Positions 62,401-64,000 of a stretch of 64,000 nt of DNA are shown here, piece by piece. Where the stretch lies: positions 3,151,501-3,215,500 of the forward strand of contig JAUPFP010000027.1 in NCBI GenBank assembly GCA_036925085.1, given 5' to 3'. Position 1 is the first letter of the stretch. The number at the start of each line of letters is the position of its first letter. The translations under genes and the position numbers were made by a program. The notes beneath the pieces were generated by a model. It was given only the letters and a program-made list of their open reading frames with translations. It did not search any database and was not told the origin of the DNA. The DNA is from Brachycybe producta (lineage: Eukaryota; Arthropoda; Diplopoda; Playtdesmida; Andrognathidae).

Positions 62401-63870
62401 TTATTTGGACTTATTATTGGTAAGAATCAAAAACTGACCAGTTTTATTCTGGTCAGGGAGAACAGGTATATTAAATAGGCCTTCACTTTGTTTGTCACGT
62501 TTCTAAACTGACACGAAACAACTTTTAAAAGTTTAAACTTAAAATTGGAATTAAAGTTTAGGCCACCACCAAATATTTTTTTGTTGTAGATTTTCGATCA
62601 AAATACGTTTGAAACGAATTCGCAAAGTAAAATAACTTACTACCTACCTACCTATTATACTTTATCATTGCAAAAAAAAACACAATTGTTGTAGAAACAA
62701 TTGCATTGTATGGGTTTTATACAAATTGGAGGTGGGATTTTTTTTTGGCAAATTTTACGACCCAGTTTTTGGGGCATCCATGTTGTATTGCTGGAATGCT
62801 TATAAATAAGGAGACTTTTGTCTTTTGTTGGTTCATTTATTTAGGACACGAAATGTTTTTCAGAATTCTGTAAAGCGTGCAATTTTTTTTTTACATTTTT
62901 ACTTTTGTGTTTTATATCAAATAAAATATGTTCTCATGGTTGGTAAGCAAAAAAAAAACATCCATAGTAGTAGTAGTAGTAGTAAGTCTAATAAATTCAT
63001 TCTCTTGGAAACCTTTAATTGCAGCAAATAATAATTGAATCATAACAATAAACAACTTAGGAAAAGAGAGAAGAAAAGAGAAGAAAAAAATGCATAACTT
63101 GTTCCCATGTAACTAGAAAATATTCATTCAGTTCACGAACTTTGTTTATGTTTTCAAATTATTGTTAGAATATAAACAAAAGGGAAAACATTTTCATGTT
63201 TTTTACATAAAAATATAATTACATCATTTTATATTGATGCATGAATGAAATTTCCAGGAAAGAAACGAGAAAAAAAAAAGATCCTCAAAAATATATTCTT
63301 GTTTCATGTTTAAAAATATATTATGATGAAATGAAAATATAAAAATATATTCAGGTGATTATGATGAAAACAAATATGTATTATTGCTTAATAATAATAA
63401 TAATGGTTAATATTATGAATTTTTACAAAGTGGAAAAGTTAAAAAAAATGGAAGGGGGACCTATTTGGCAGTGTTCAGACAAATTAATTTAAAAATAATT
63501 GTAATTACTTTTGAAAGTAATTTGTCACAAGACGATGGTGGAAGTAACAATTGAAAAATTATGTTGTACTTTTATACATACAAATTGTAATTATTTTTAA
63601 AAGTAATTGTGTGTTGTAACAAATTACTTTTAAATGTAATTATAATTACTTTTGAAAGTAGTATGTCCCAACACTGGTTTTGGTCAAAAGATGTTGGTGA
63701 AAGCAACAATTTCAAAATTGTGTACTTTTGCATTTTTGATATATTGTATGATAATATGATAATATCTTACCTGTGGCAACCAACTGTAACAATGAACACA
63801 TAAGAATGATTCCATATAGACAATGGACAGTAGTGTCCACTACTTTTAGTTGATTTAATAGGAAAGCCAT
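16868..63870 (-). CDS. Zona pellucida (ZP) domain transmembrane protein with furin site
   Basis: Ten exons join in phase (418 aa): 63870-63771, 43812-43783, 28743-28642, 21863-21766, 19475-19312, 19231-19077, 19003-18925, 18854-18707, 17339-17183 and 17091-16868. Residues 1-33 form a signal peptide. ZP-N has its four cysteines at 50, 79, 100 and 135, with [10 protein letters not shown] and [10 protein letters not shown] as typical arthropod ZP blocks. ZP-C includes [15 protein letters not shown] (C244), FKFPDSS and C286, C290, C295. A consensus furin cleavage site RKRR is at 304-307. A short hydrophobic segment (394-408) near the C-terminus is the membrane anchor. Family role: ZP proteins are secreted apically, cut at the furin site and polymerise into extracellular matrix or cuticle. 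No extra EGF or PAN domain was seen. I cannot name the orthologue. The exon 4 donor is weak (see findings). Confidence 0.9.
17183..17339 (-). CDS. ZP exon 9: last ZP cysteine and furin site
   Basis: The exon opens [10 protein letters not shown] and then GRKRRELV: the basic RKRR is placed right after the ZP domain, as in the family. It then runs [17 protein letters not shown]. Donor AAAG|GTAAG, acceptor ATTAG. Confidence 0.88.
17395..17838. repeat. Family C element carrying a nested family B palindrome
   Basis: Left arm: TTATAAACTAGACGGGTAAC. Right arm: GTTTATATTGAAAGATATC, then TGATTGAGGTGTGTACCCTT, then GCTCCTGAAATACAGAATAA. The family C end (ATAATCAAAGGGTTC) resumes only after the inserted palindrome. 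The bases AATAA on both sides look like a target duplication. Confidence 0.6.
17691..17822. repeat. Family B palindrome, GGATCC-arm subtype, nested in family C
   Basis: Outer arms GTTTGGATCCAGCGCAAAAA and, mirrored, TTGTACTGGATCCAAATGTG. The inner core is CTCCCCC/GGGCGGGG with CAACCAATTAGAAATTG in the middle. It interrupts a family C right end. Confidence 0.65.
17978..18165. repeat. Family B palindrome, CTTCAGTTGG-arm subtype
   Basis: The left arm AAACTTCAGTTGGCTCCGCC and right arm GGCGGAGCCAACTGAAGTTT mirror each other, and the inner arms AACTTCTAATTGGCTGGTTA and TAACCAGCCAATTAGAAGTT are nearly perfect complements. The arm length is about 80 bp. Confidence 0.7.
18707..19475 (-). CDS. ZP exons 5-8: end of ZP-N, linker and ZP-C in a compact block
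   Basis: Exons 19475-19312, 19231-19077, 19003-18925 and 18854-18707 are separated by introns of only 80, 73 and 70 bp. The phases are 2, 1, 2 and 0. The frame gives [15 protein letters not shown] (C135), [25 protein letters not shown] and FKFPDSSYV. The longer uninterrupted frame seen at 19404-19030 begins out of frame with exon 5 and crosses an intron, so only its second half is real. Confidence 0.88.
19476..21765. other. ZP intron 4
   Basis: 2290 bp, AT-rich. It holds a family C element (19588-19898), a partial family C arm (about 19915-20060), a poly-C run near 20693, and a region (20520-21130) rich in short GTTAAC/TAACTGCAG inverted motifs that looks like a decayed element. No coding signal. 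Confidence 0.5.
19588..19898. repeat. Family C inverted-repeat element
   Basis: Left: CAACTCTTGATTATTCTG, TTAAGAGAAACTATTTAG, AACTAGAAAGGGTAGCTCAA. Right: AATATCAATATGAAAATACC, TTACCCTTCTAGTTTCTAAA. It also ends near GAGACGAGGCTCC. Confidence 0.6.
21766..21863 (-). CDS. ZP exon 4: two ZP-N cysteines
   Basis: 98 nt encoding VCKPKLKDG ... [19 protein letters not shown] (C79 and C100). Acceptor GTTCCAG is good. The only donor that keeps frame with exon 5 is ACG|GTTGGT; the better-looking GTAATG eight bases downstream would put a stop codon in exon 5. Confidence 0.8.
24082..25305. repeat. Family A MITE, copy 3, split by solo LTR 1
   Basis: Left arm near 24082: GCCTCACTGTGAAATGAAGC then TTGTGAAATCAGAAGGGTTG. 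Right arm near 25265-25300: GTCACAAGCTTCATCTTACA then GTGAGACATG. The LTR lies between them, so the MITE was there first. Confidence 0.55.
24178..25076 (-). mobile_element. Solo LTR 1 (TG...CA, 899 bp, CTAA duplication)
   Basis: The element begins TGTGATGTGG and ends GGTGTCACA on the plus strand, flanked on both sides by CTAA, a 4-bp target duplication. Read on the minus strand it starts TGTGACACCCTGTAGAAACA and is clearly the same family as 46440-47308. No gag or pol adjoins it, so it is a solo LTR left by LTR-LTR recombination. Open frames inside it (for example starting [10 protein letters not shown]) are shared with the other copy but I do not regard them as genes. Confidence 0.75.
25562..25580. 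repeat. Poly-G tract
   Basis: Nineteen uninterrupted G, with a shorter G run and GGGAGG DNA just upstream (25503-25540). G-quadruplex formation is possible on this strand, which is the antisense strand of the ZP transcript. Confidence 0.85.
25884..26114. repeat. Family A MITE, copy 4
   Basis: Left arm GCCTCACCGTAAGAAGAAGC then TTGTGACGTCAGAAGGG; right arm CAACCCATCTGACGTCACAT then GTTTCATCTTATTATGGTGC. TGACGTCA at 25914 and 26079. A poly-C run and a family B palindrome follow directly. Confidence 0.68.
26145..26348. repeat. Family B palindrome, CAGGCAATTAG subtype
   Basis: Ends ACAGGCAATTAGAAATC and GATTTCTAATTGCCTGT are perfect inverted repeats, followed inwards by GAACTTCAGTTGG/CCAACTGAAGTTC. 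TGACGTCA at 26254 in the centre. Confidence 0.75.
27261..27464. repeat. Family B palindrome, CAGGCAGTTAG subtype
   Basis: Ends CAGGCAGTTAGAAATCG and GACTTCTAAATGCCT, inner arms AACTTCTAATTGGCTGGTTA and its complement. TGACGTCA at 27371. The flanks share GTTCGAA on both sides, a likely 7-8 bp target duplication. Confidence 0.75.
27545..27620 (-). other. tRNA-like sequence (SINE head or tRNA pseudogene)
   Basis: On the minus strand, an A-box-like GTGTTAACATCTCTG is followed by a stem CCCTC/GAGGG with a seven-base loop, then a T-arm with GGTTCGATCC and pairing AGTGG/CTACT. Position 33 of the loop is G rather than U and no good acceptor stem forms, so it is not a working tRNA. Short TAGTC repeats sit upstream. 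Confidence 0.45.
28642..28743 (-). CDS. ZP exon 3: first ZP-N block
   Basis: 102 nt, acceptor GTTTTCAG, donor CCAG|GTAATG, both phase 1. It encodes [13 protein letters not shown] and [10 protein letters not shown]; the Cys (residue 50) is the first conserved ZP-N cysteine. Confidence 0.88.
28845..29375. repeat. Family C element carrying a nested family B palindrome
   Basis: Left arm TTTTAGAAACTAGAAAGGTG and TTGATATTTTTCAAAATAAG, right arm TTTTGAAAGATATCAACATG and GATTTTCTAAAACACATTCT. Family B (29000-29178) sits between the arms. Confidence 0.55.
29000..29178. repeat. Family B palindrome, GCAGACGTTTGC subtype, nested in family C
   Basis: Outer arms TAAATACAGGGACTCGCAGA and its mirrored partner TCTGCGTGTTCCTGTCTTTA, then CGTTTGCTCC/GAGCAAACG. 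TGACGTCA at 29093. Confidence 0.68.
29395..29515. repeat. Family E inverted repeat, copy 1
   Basis: CTTGAACTCTGAGAACAGGG at the left and a mirrored TCTGCTCTAAGGGTTCAAAT at the right. The same design recurs near 41578-41725 and 62225-62380. Confidence 0.4.
29711..29803. repeat. (TA)n microsatellite, 93 bp
   Basis: Uninterrupted TA dinucleotides up to the edge of the retrotransposon LTR; another 14 bp of AT follow the far LTR (40229-40242). The element therefore inserted inside this tract. Confidence 0.95.
29804..30765 (-). repeat. 3' LTR of the retrotransposon
   Basis: 962 bp. In element sense it begins TGAGACG and ends CGTCACA. It has its own TATATAAA (30384-30377) and, 174 nt downstream, AATAAA (30203-30198), so a normal U3-R-U5 layout. 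Hairpin-forming AATACGAG...CTCGTATT lies near the U5 end (29848-29873). Confidence 0.95.
30377..30384 (-). promoter_or_regulatory. LTR TATA box (also at 39840-39847)
   Basis: TATATAAA in the context GGG-TATATAAA-GAG, in element sense. It is placed about 380 bp into the LTR and upstream of the only good AATAAA, as expected for the U3 promoter. The 5' LTR carries the same site. Confidence 0.6.
30766..30829 (-). other. Polypurine tract, two copies
   Basis: GGGGGGAG abuts the 3' LTR (30773-30766), where plus-strand DNA priming is expected. A second purine run, GGGGGGAGGGGG (30829-30818), lies 44 bp upstream, and both are preceded by AGTC. Confidence 0.6.
31035..32579 (-). other. Unrecognised C-terminal extension of Pol (about 514 aa)
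   Basis: From Met1676 to the stop, in frame with integrase. It is rich in Pro, Arg, Ser and Glu, has a basic [19 protein letters not shown] segment, and ends in a better-ordered part ([32 protein letters not shown]). It could be a separate product started at the internal ATG (32579) or cut out by the element's protease. I see no envelope, chromodomain or zinc-finger features. Confidence 0.6.
31035..37634 (-). CDS. pol: Retrotransposon Pol polyprotein (expressed by -1 frameshift)
   Basis: About 2,190 codons without a stop. There is no ATG at the start: the frame is entered from gag at 37634. Numbering from 37604, the domains are: a tandem-repeat linker (about 120-230); aspartic protease with [10 protein letters not shown] (about 283-292); reverse transcriptase with VYLDDIVIF (about 733); RNase H with [11 protein letters not shown] (about 880); an integrase zinc finger with CHICQRTK (about 1140); the integrase core with its D, D and E in [15 protein letters not shown] and LAERTNH; and a GPY/F-like module (about 1400-1440). 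The tail is acidic, then has KRKRGRPKK, an AT-hook (about 1524-1532). The last roughly 500 residues are unrecognised. All catalytic residues I checked are present. Confidence 0.95.
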   Translation of the reverse strand, partial: LPRAPLAPTVVTPEKEDVHESPKEEESTKPAKVDVTVRQDQITRGSIGLATVNHAGMPPGLGSLCQNDNREEESTTPKQSCAAVQLEDSPRHKADFGDGIHIRTIHENGSRRNPLQSGASTSFVKTNDAKMSNRAEQIVVSQGATSVNNQAEQCVAKKKVTTPVITQAEQSVAKKKVTTPVKTKEEQVVVSKGATLAKNQAEQVVVSKGATPVKTKAEHGVAKKKVATPVNSAAESSLLCRLKNQCCSKTIQDVWTKLTETVTPRELQVQQQDEQTAPKVRVNFGGRELVMTTDSGAEASVISESLVKEMKLVMDPLPFPPNLTGAGGNPLNIMGQVIVPIQVAEKLVRGKLIVIKGRREALLGNDLGKDLNLCLDMNKKKVYFGEELLPDTLQKNQKAEDFIENLKNKEEEDLQEKLLNKGPAKLRLVQNLVLDPKKVAIVEVNAPDDLQKGSLQFIDSCESTFQQRGVKVSPGIIEGRGKSILQIQIFNPSGEVIHLGARETIAEIEDAITALDVPVGPSIYKIEAQSDEVTVQDYVKFQDSLNVNPNRSREEQMAIRKLLGEFRDIFAFKTSDLKKTNLAKHVIDTGENPPVREPLRRTSPAQREIIKTTLRDMLDAGIVSPSKSPYASPVVIVKKKNGQHRFCVDYRKLNAQTKSDQYPLPRIDDAFDSLSGATIFATLDLISGYWQFPVEERDREKTAFVCTNGLYEFNRMPFGLMNAPATMQRALDLLLAGHKWETCLVYLDDIVIFAKNFEEFMKRLRDILVLIRNANLSLQPSKCFFGEDEINYLGHKISALGIRPDEEKVQTIQGFPAPKNVTDVRSFLGMTGYYNRFIENYSKIAKPMQALVKKDLDFKWNDDCEVAFDGLKKALCSAPILTLYDPEAEIALHTDACDYQIGVIIYQYAKNEKKPGVLGYYSRKLQGAERNYGTTEKECLAIVYGIEKARPYVFNRKFKIFTDHKALCYLRTAQNLDGRLGKWQMKLQPYDYEVVYKKGKTHVDADCVSRYESNVPANWKQKNGEMEALEDLHIFTVYNDFQWEREQSLDDELLLIKESLQQDRLHPYHKKFAIVDGVLYHLKYEDTVPVLTCTVPRQLRIGILEMLHDVPEAGHFGFTKTMKRIQKRFYWKTMKADVADYVRSCHICQRTKLSHQKVPGLLQPIIVGKPTECWGMDYVGPLPKSVGGVQHILIAVDYATKYCIAKAVARATAQAAIAFVKDKIVNEFGVPQKIITDRGPQFLSNETQAFFKTYAIQHAATTAYHPQADGLAERTNHTVMEVVKRHLDVLQQQADWKKKLGDAVMAYNLVEHNSTKFSPYRLMFGREPRTTLDNMMPRAPIVPPPVTDAAEQSDPALDAAKKNIEAAQEMQKRNYDEKHRTIPDYKPGQKVLIRDRVPKPGMAQKLIWPYKEPCLVTKKITDLVYEIEYVTRSGLTMRDTVNVQQMRPYFEANDLRAPQTNLPDDIEETTSAKEESDADEEIINEADDNLPVENTPEVHREEEEEVIPDASQETHPETSEKEEEEVPEIPLEPPKRKRGRPKKTAPKEPVQLDSRVRTRGGEKKNYAKANLPPRWAKFGVKTAKLDPESQEEISNDAEIRICRLAQRRLVGEIERRAKEEKPEVVNSSASSDPEIRLGNPVEPRGDAAAILDATFEFVSTREGRENKVSRFFTVSSAKKFIFKKKMPRSFGGKSSSSEDSFNFTALFGSDHDDNVMEIEDAALKPGAAITAEKPLGSNASTSSQDKNDSGNSLKKRKSPESEDDLVNRFVPLMRSPPPQLGDPEPDIYMGPARDPRQQFPRPPEEMDTPPGSDAEGGVPAELYSSNRRGRTRGERNADKRAMKEWIAKQNEECVKRGQKPIEVPEVGTVLPTTRKPVRDASPANSWATVDEPTVRGYRPELTRKLVLPGPISVPAPPREVSSTSLPPIVPFRPQSTVTVVREGNKRREVHFDRQSPPRERQREMRRPKGQGSAARRKARRDEQFQGCRGHPAIPTAVPSQGAIPKPAAKPKSPSPSKTTPEEEQERQLRLLNNGLVSFSRRGGRHALRYLGVFNSRREISNERPRPRRDVLWTAVVLETPGYPAVVALHASDEPNMIQLIHPGTREQSRTRTLELIAETMLATLIPDRNQDRRFRHHSPRAIERDYSATRMLDFVEATVLATLERSTVVPLETLERLYETTTEGEFGRRDRRGHLSPEP
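33009..33035 (-). other. AT-hook motif in the Pol tail
   Basis: Codes for KRKRGRPKK, with the invariant GRP core flanked by basic residues. AT-hooks bind the minor groove of AT-rich DNA. It follows the integrase and an acidic stretch. Confidence 0.75.
36940..37240 (-). repeat. Tandem repeats in the Pol N-terminal linker
   Basis: Six degenerate copies of a unit of about 16-17 residues, of two types: [13 protein letters not shown] and [11 protein letters not shown]. They lie between the frameshift site and the protease. Some units are near-identical in DNA, which points to recent slippage or unequal exchange. Confidence 0.75.
37596..37640 (-). promoter_or_regulatory. Gag-Pol -1 frameshift signal
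   Basis: The heptamer U UUA AAC (37640-37634) is in the gag reading frame, six nt before a stem of eight pairs plus one mismatch (GGGCGCCAC 37627-37619 with GTGACGCCC 37604-37596) that closes a 14-nt loop. The gag stop codon overlaps the loop and 3' arm. A -1 slip leads into the pol frame with no intervening stop. Confidence 0.85.
37604..39094 (-). CDS. gag: Retrotransposon Gag
   Basis: 496 aa from an ATGATG start. The N-terminal third is charged and coiled-coil-like (many Arg, Glu, Lys). The middle resembles a retrotransposon capsid: [12 protein letters not shown], then [14 protein letters not shown], and AKMKNEL-type helices. A Gln-rich stretch precedes one CCHC zinc knuckle, [14 protein letters not shown] (about residue 405), which binds RNA. 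The stop TAG overlaps the frameshift stem. Role: particle formation and RNA packaging. Confidence 0.93.
   Translation of the reverse strand: MMNTNGITARFSQQLQYRRRREQLVKERAKARETRRVARETRKQEKEDKLRALASEKRLQEEEQRAEDEERQADTRLKTEASSEASRRSNEQKMVDRFAELMKDATPESREELVRRLCGESTPRRFEHTHERNLRNRSKSPTESGRKLRPEAPEWTPNLGPPPYSEKNSLHPLQGFPKYTGSENILLYIEEFEDIAIAHQWNSPQRCSHFTGLLRKRAIKWLARFRLEYGEINWIMMRNGIINEFLLPDQKVRMKNELSARTQKDNETFKVYAEEYAEMYRRIHPNDDDSLLISSLRKSLLPSLKQYLFGAPKDNLYDFVKFAAQTEGELIEEKMLVYRTSTGNQPAQQQKPQQQKQQQQQQQRKQTWTPKNPATSEKTQDSQPSRDGGSRPQQRRKSTGPLICYQCQEPGHRAFQCPNEPKPKKEENKTTPPTPVSRVDEPSETTAPKVIRADEIHVLPNGMKMVPVLINNRTHYFHFDNHLTALNYQGRHSHPQ
39244..39261 (-). other. Primer-binding site
   Basis: Five nt after the 5' LTR, TGGTGGAGGTGCGGGGTA begins with the TGG that pairs with a tRNA CCA end. 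The implied tRNA would end CCCCGCACCTCCACCA; I did not match it to a known isotype. Confidence 0.6.
39267..40228 (-). repeat. 5' LTR of the retrotransposon
   Basis: 962 bp, offset 9463 bp from the 3' LTR, and without any difference seen on reading. It contains the same TATATAAA and AATAAA. Confidence 0.95.
40626..40767. repeat. Family B palindrome, AATTGTGCCC subtype
   Basis: Nearly perfect: GGCAATTGTGCCCAGCATTA at the left and TAATGCTGGGCACAATTGCC at the right, then GAATTTCTTTTGCTC mirrored. TGACGTCA at 40712. It is shorter (142 bp) than the other copies because the inner arms are missing. Confidence 0.72.
41578..41725. repeat. Family E inverted repeat, copy 2
   Basis: CACTTGAACCCTCATAACAG at the left mirrors GTTTAGAGGGTTAAAG...TTCAAGTG at the right, with GGCTCCAGTATTAC/TATGTTGGAACC inside. 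Confidence 0.45.
41772..42147. repeat. Inverted-repeat element with GTGCTGTCC ends
   Basis: AGTGCTGTCCGAATGGCCT and, mirrored, AGGCCATTTGGACAGCAT bound a 376-bp segment that also holds a hairpin of GAGCAAAG around an A/T run (near 41875-41910). A non-autonomous DNA element is likely. Confidence 0.4.
42264..42471. repeat. Family B palindrome, CAGGCAATTAG subtype, 8-bp duplication
   Basis: Ends ACAGGCAATTAGAAATCGGG and CCCGATTTCTAATTGTCTGT. TCAGTTTG occurs on both sides (42256-42263 and 42472-42479), an 8-bp target duplication like that of hAT elements. Confidence 0.75.
43370..43459. repeat. Perfect hairpin, 42-bp arms, 6-nt loop
   Basis: The segment 43370-43411 is the exact reverse complement of 43418-43459, with GAGATA as the loop. 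It lies 323 nt downstream of the ZP microexon in the transcript. It belongs to no repeat family found here. Confidence 0.9.
43783..43812 (-). CDS. ZP exon 2: 30-nt microexon
   Basis: Acceptor TTTTAG and donor ATTG|GTAAG frame 30 nt encoding [10 protein letters not shown], phase 1 at both ends. It fits the frame between the signal peptide and VEYKVTC. Skipping it would also keep frame, so it may be a cassette exon. Confidence 0.6.
44464..44494. repeat. Poly-C tract, 31 bp
   Basis: Uninterrupted C on the plus strand. In the ZP pre-mRNA (minus strand) it is a 31-nt poly-G, able to form a quadruplex. Length may be assembly-sensitive. Confidence 0.85.
45780..45903 (+). promoter_or_regulatory. Candidate promoter and first coding exon on the plus strand
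   Basis: TATATACT (45780) is followed by two TCACT initiator-like sites (45799, 45803), a short leader, and AAGATGCC (ATG at 45874, A at -3). Ten codons ([10 protein letters not shown]) then end at CAG|GTAGAT, a possible donor. Everything needed for a first exon is in order, but the donor is weak and no second exon is visible. Confidence 0.25.
46205..46439. repeat. Family A MITE, copy 5
   Basis: Left arm GCCTCACTGTAATCGTGAGG then TTACGTCATATGGGTTGATA; right arm TATCAACCCATATGACGTGA then CAAGCTTCAAGTTACTGTGA. Its right end is also the insertion point of solo LTR 2. Confidence 0.6.
46440..47308 (+). mobile_element. Solo LTR 2 (TG...CA, 869 bp, TGAC duplication)
   Basis: Begins TGTGACACCCTGTAGAAACA, ends GGCCAGTCATGTTACA, with TGAC immediately on both sides (46436-46439 and 47309-47312). 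It is clearly homologous to solo LTR 1 in the opposite orientation, including the stretch GGAGTATCCAGCAGAAG and the segment encoding [10 protein letters not shown]-like residues. No internal region remains. Confidence 0.75.
49790..50140. repeat. Family C inverted-repeat element
   Basis: Left arm TTTTCAAAACTAGAATGGTA; right arm AAGTGTATTTTGAAAGATAT, then TTGTAGTTTCTAAAACACTT, then TAATCAACAGTTCGAGAGGC. A single left arm of another copy lies just upstream (49430-49515). Confidence 0.5.
51482..51573. repeat. Imperfect hairpin, about 38-bp arms
   Basis: AAATATATCACAACCCTCC...TTTGAGGGTT pairs with AACCCTCAAAG...GAGGGTTGTG around a 9-nt loop, with a few mismatches and small bulges. Confidence 0.6.
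51720..52015. repeat. Family C inverted-repeat element
   Basis: Left arm GAAATTGTTTCAGAAACTAG and GATATCTTTCAAAATAAACT; right arm TGACTTTCTAGTTTCTAAAT, CACTTTCAAGTTTCCCTTCA and GCACCTGAAAGACAGAAATT. Confidence 0.6.
54285..54630. repeat. Family C inverted-repeat element
   Basis: Left arm TTGAACTTTTGATTATTCTT, AAACTAGAAGGGTAGCTTAA; right arm AAGTTTATTTTGAAAGGTAT and GCACCTGAAAGACAAAAAAT, AATGAAGAGTTCGAGAGGCC. Confidence 0.65.
55754..56217. mobile_element. Mariner-like remnant with inverted ends
   Basis: TATAGGGTGTCTCATAATTT at the left and, read on the other strand, TACAGAGTGTTCCATAAGTC at the right. TA at each end fits a Tc1/mariner target site. The 464-bp interior has no intact transposase frame. 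Confidence 0.5.
62225..62380. repeat. Family E inverted repeat, copy 3
   Basis: TTGAACTTCAAGTTGAACTC and TCTAAACAAGATTTCAACAC at the left; TTGAAACCCTACTTGGAGGT and AAGTTGTAAGTTCAAATGCC at the right. Confidence 0.42.
63490..63740. repeat. Direct duplication of an AATTACTTTTGAAAG unit
   Basis: Two diverged direct copies about 140 bp apart, each with AATTACTTTTGAAAGTA, then GATGNTGGTGRAAG, then CAACAATT and TTGTACTTTT. A similar AATTAC-rich motif occurs near 56760-56840. Confidence 0.45.
63771..63870 (-). CDS. ZP exon 1: start codon and signal peptide
   Basis: The ATG (63870-63868) sits in ATAATGG. The 33 codons plus one base encode a short N-region and a hydrophobic core ([15 protein letters not shown]), a classical signal peptide, and end at the strong donor CAG|GTAAG. 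The bases from 63871 to the window end would be 5' UTR or promoter. Confidence 0.85.
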
Positions 63871-64000
63871 TATCACAGGAAGTTGTTCTAGGAAGTGGTT
63901 TTGGTCGTACCGAGCGAGACAGGTGCTCAGATGGTGTGGTGAATTGTGCCTGTCTCGAGAGGTCGTGTCCGAAGTAGCAACAATTACTTCTCTCTTTTTT
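63871..64000 (-). promoter_or_regulatory. ZP 5' leader (incomplete)
   Basis: 130 bp upstream of the ZP start codon, with no other ATG on the coding strand. The sequence is more GC-balanced than its surroundings. No TATA box is visible before the window ends, so the start site may lie beyond it. Confidence 0.4.

Larger units (their letters stand above)
43813..63770. other. ZP intron 1 (20 kb)
   Basis: Mostly AT-rich DNA. Recognisable parts: poly-C (44464-44494), a candidate plus-strand first exon (45780-45903), a family A MITE with solo LTR 2 (46205-47312), family C copies (49430-49515, 49790-50140, 51720-52015, 54285-54630), hairpins (51482-51573, 52883-52920), poly-G (52523-52539, 61550-61570), a mariner-like remnant (55754-56217), another mariner-type end near 59090 (TACAGGGCGATCC), and a family E copy (62225-62380). 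I see no gene in 47320-49420, 56220-59080 or 59900-62200. Confidence 0.5.

Overview
This is eukaryotic nuclear DNA from an invertebrate, most likely an arthropod. It is AT-rich and repeat-dense. It holds spliced genes with GT-AG introns from 70 bp to 20 kb, a Stubble/filzig-type clip-domain serine protease, and a cuticle-type zona pellucida (ZP) protein with a furin site. I cannot name the species.

Three host genes could be rebuilt exon by exon with consistent reading phase. (1) Minus strand, <41-7501: a type II transmembrane, mosaic, trypsin-like protease. Its last exon, with the catalytic Ser, lies off the left edge. (2) Plus strand, 9762-12006: Rab11 in five exons, 219 aa, complete. It is divergent from the protease across a 2.3 kb spacer. 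(3) Minus strand, 16868-63870: a 418-aa ZP-domain membrane protein in ten exons over 47 kb, convergent with Rab11. Most of the window (19-63 kb) is introns 1-4 of this gene. In Drosophila all three families act in building the apical extracellular matrix: Rab11 in apical recycling and secretion, ZP proteins as matrix, and Stubble-like proteases as matrix or ZP cleavers.

The long ZP introns are packed with mobile DNA. A full-length Ty3/gypsy-type retrotransposon (29804-40228, minus strand) sits in intron 2. Its two 962-bp LTRs read as identical, it has gag and a single very long pol frame, and it lies inside a (TA)n microsatellite. Gag and Pol are linked by a canonical -1 frameshift signal. 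Pol carries an AT-hook and a C-terminal extension of about 500 aa that I do not recognise. Two solo LTRs of another family (24178-25076 and 46440-47308), in opposite orientations, each have a 4-bp target duplication and each sit in or at the edge of the same MITE family.

At least four short inverted-repeat families recur. A is about 220 bp with TGACGTCA in the arms. B is 130-210 bp, near-palindromic, and its outer arms differ between copies but match within a copy. C is about 250-350 bp with long arms and roughly 19 copies or parts. E is 120-155 bp. A perfect 42-bp-arm hairpin and several homopolymer or dinucleotide tracts complete the picture. I found no CRISPR array, operon, rRNA gene or intact tRNA gene.
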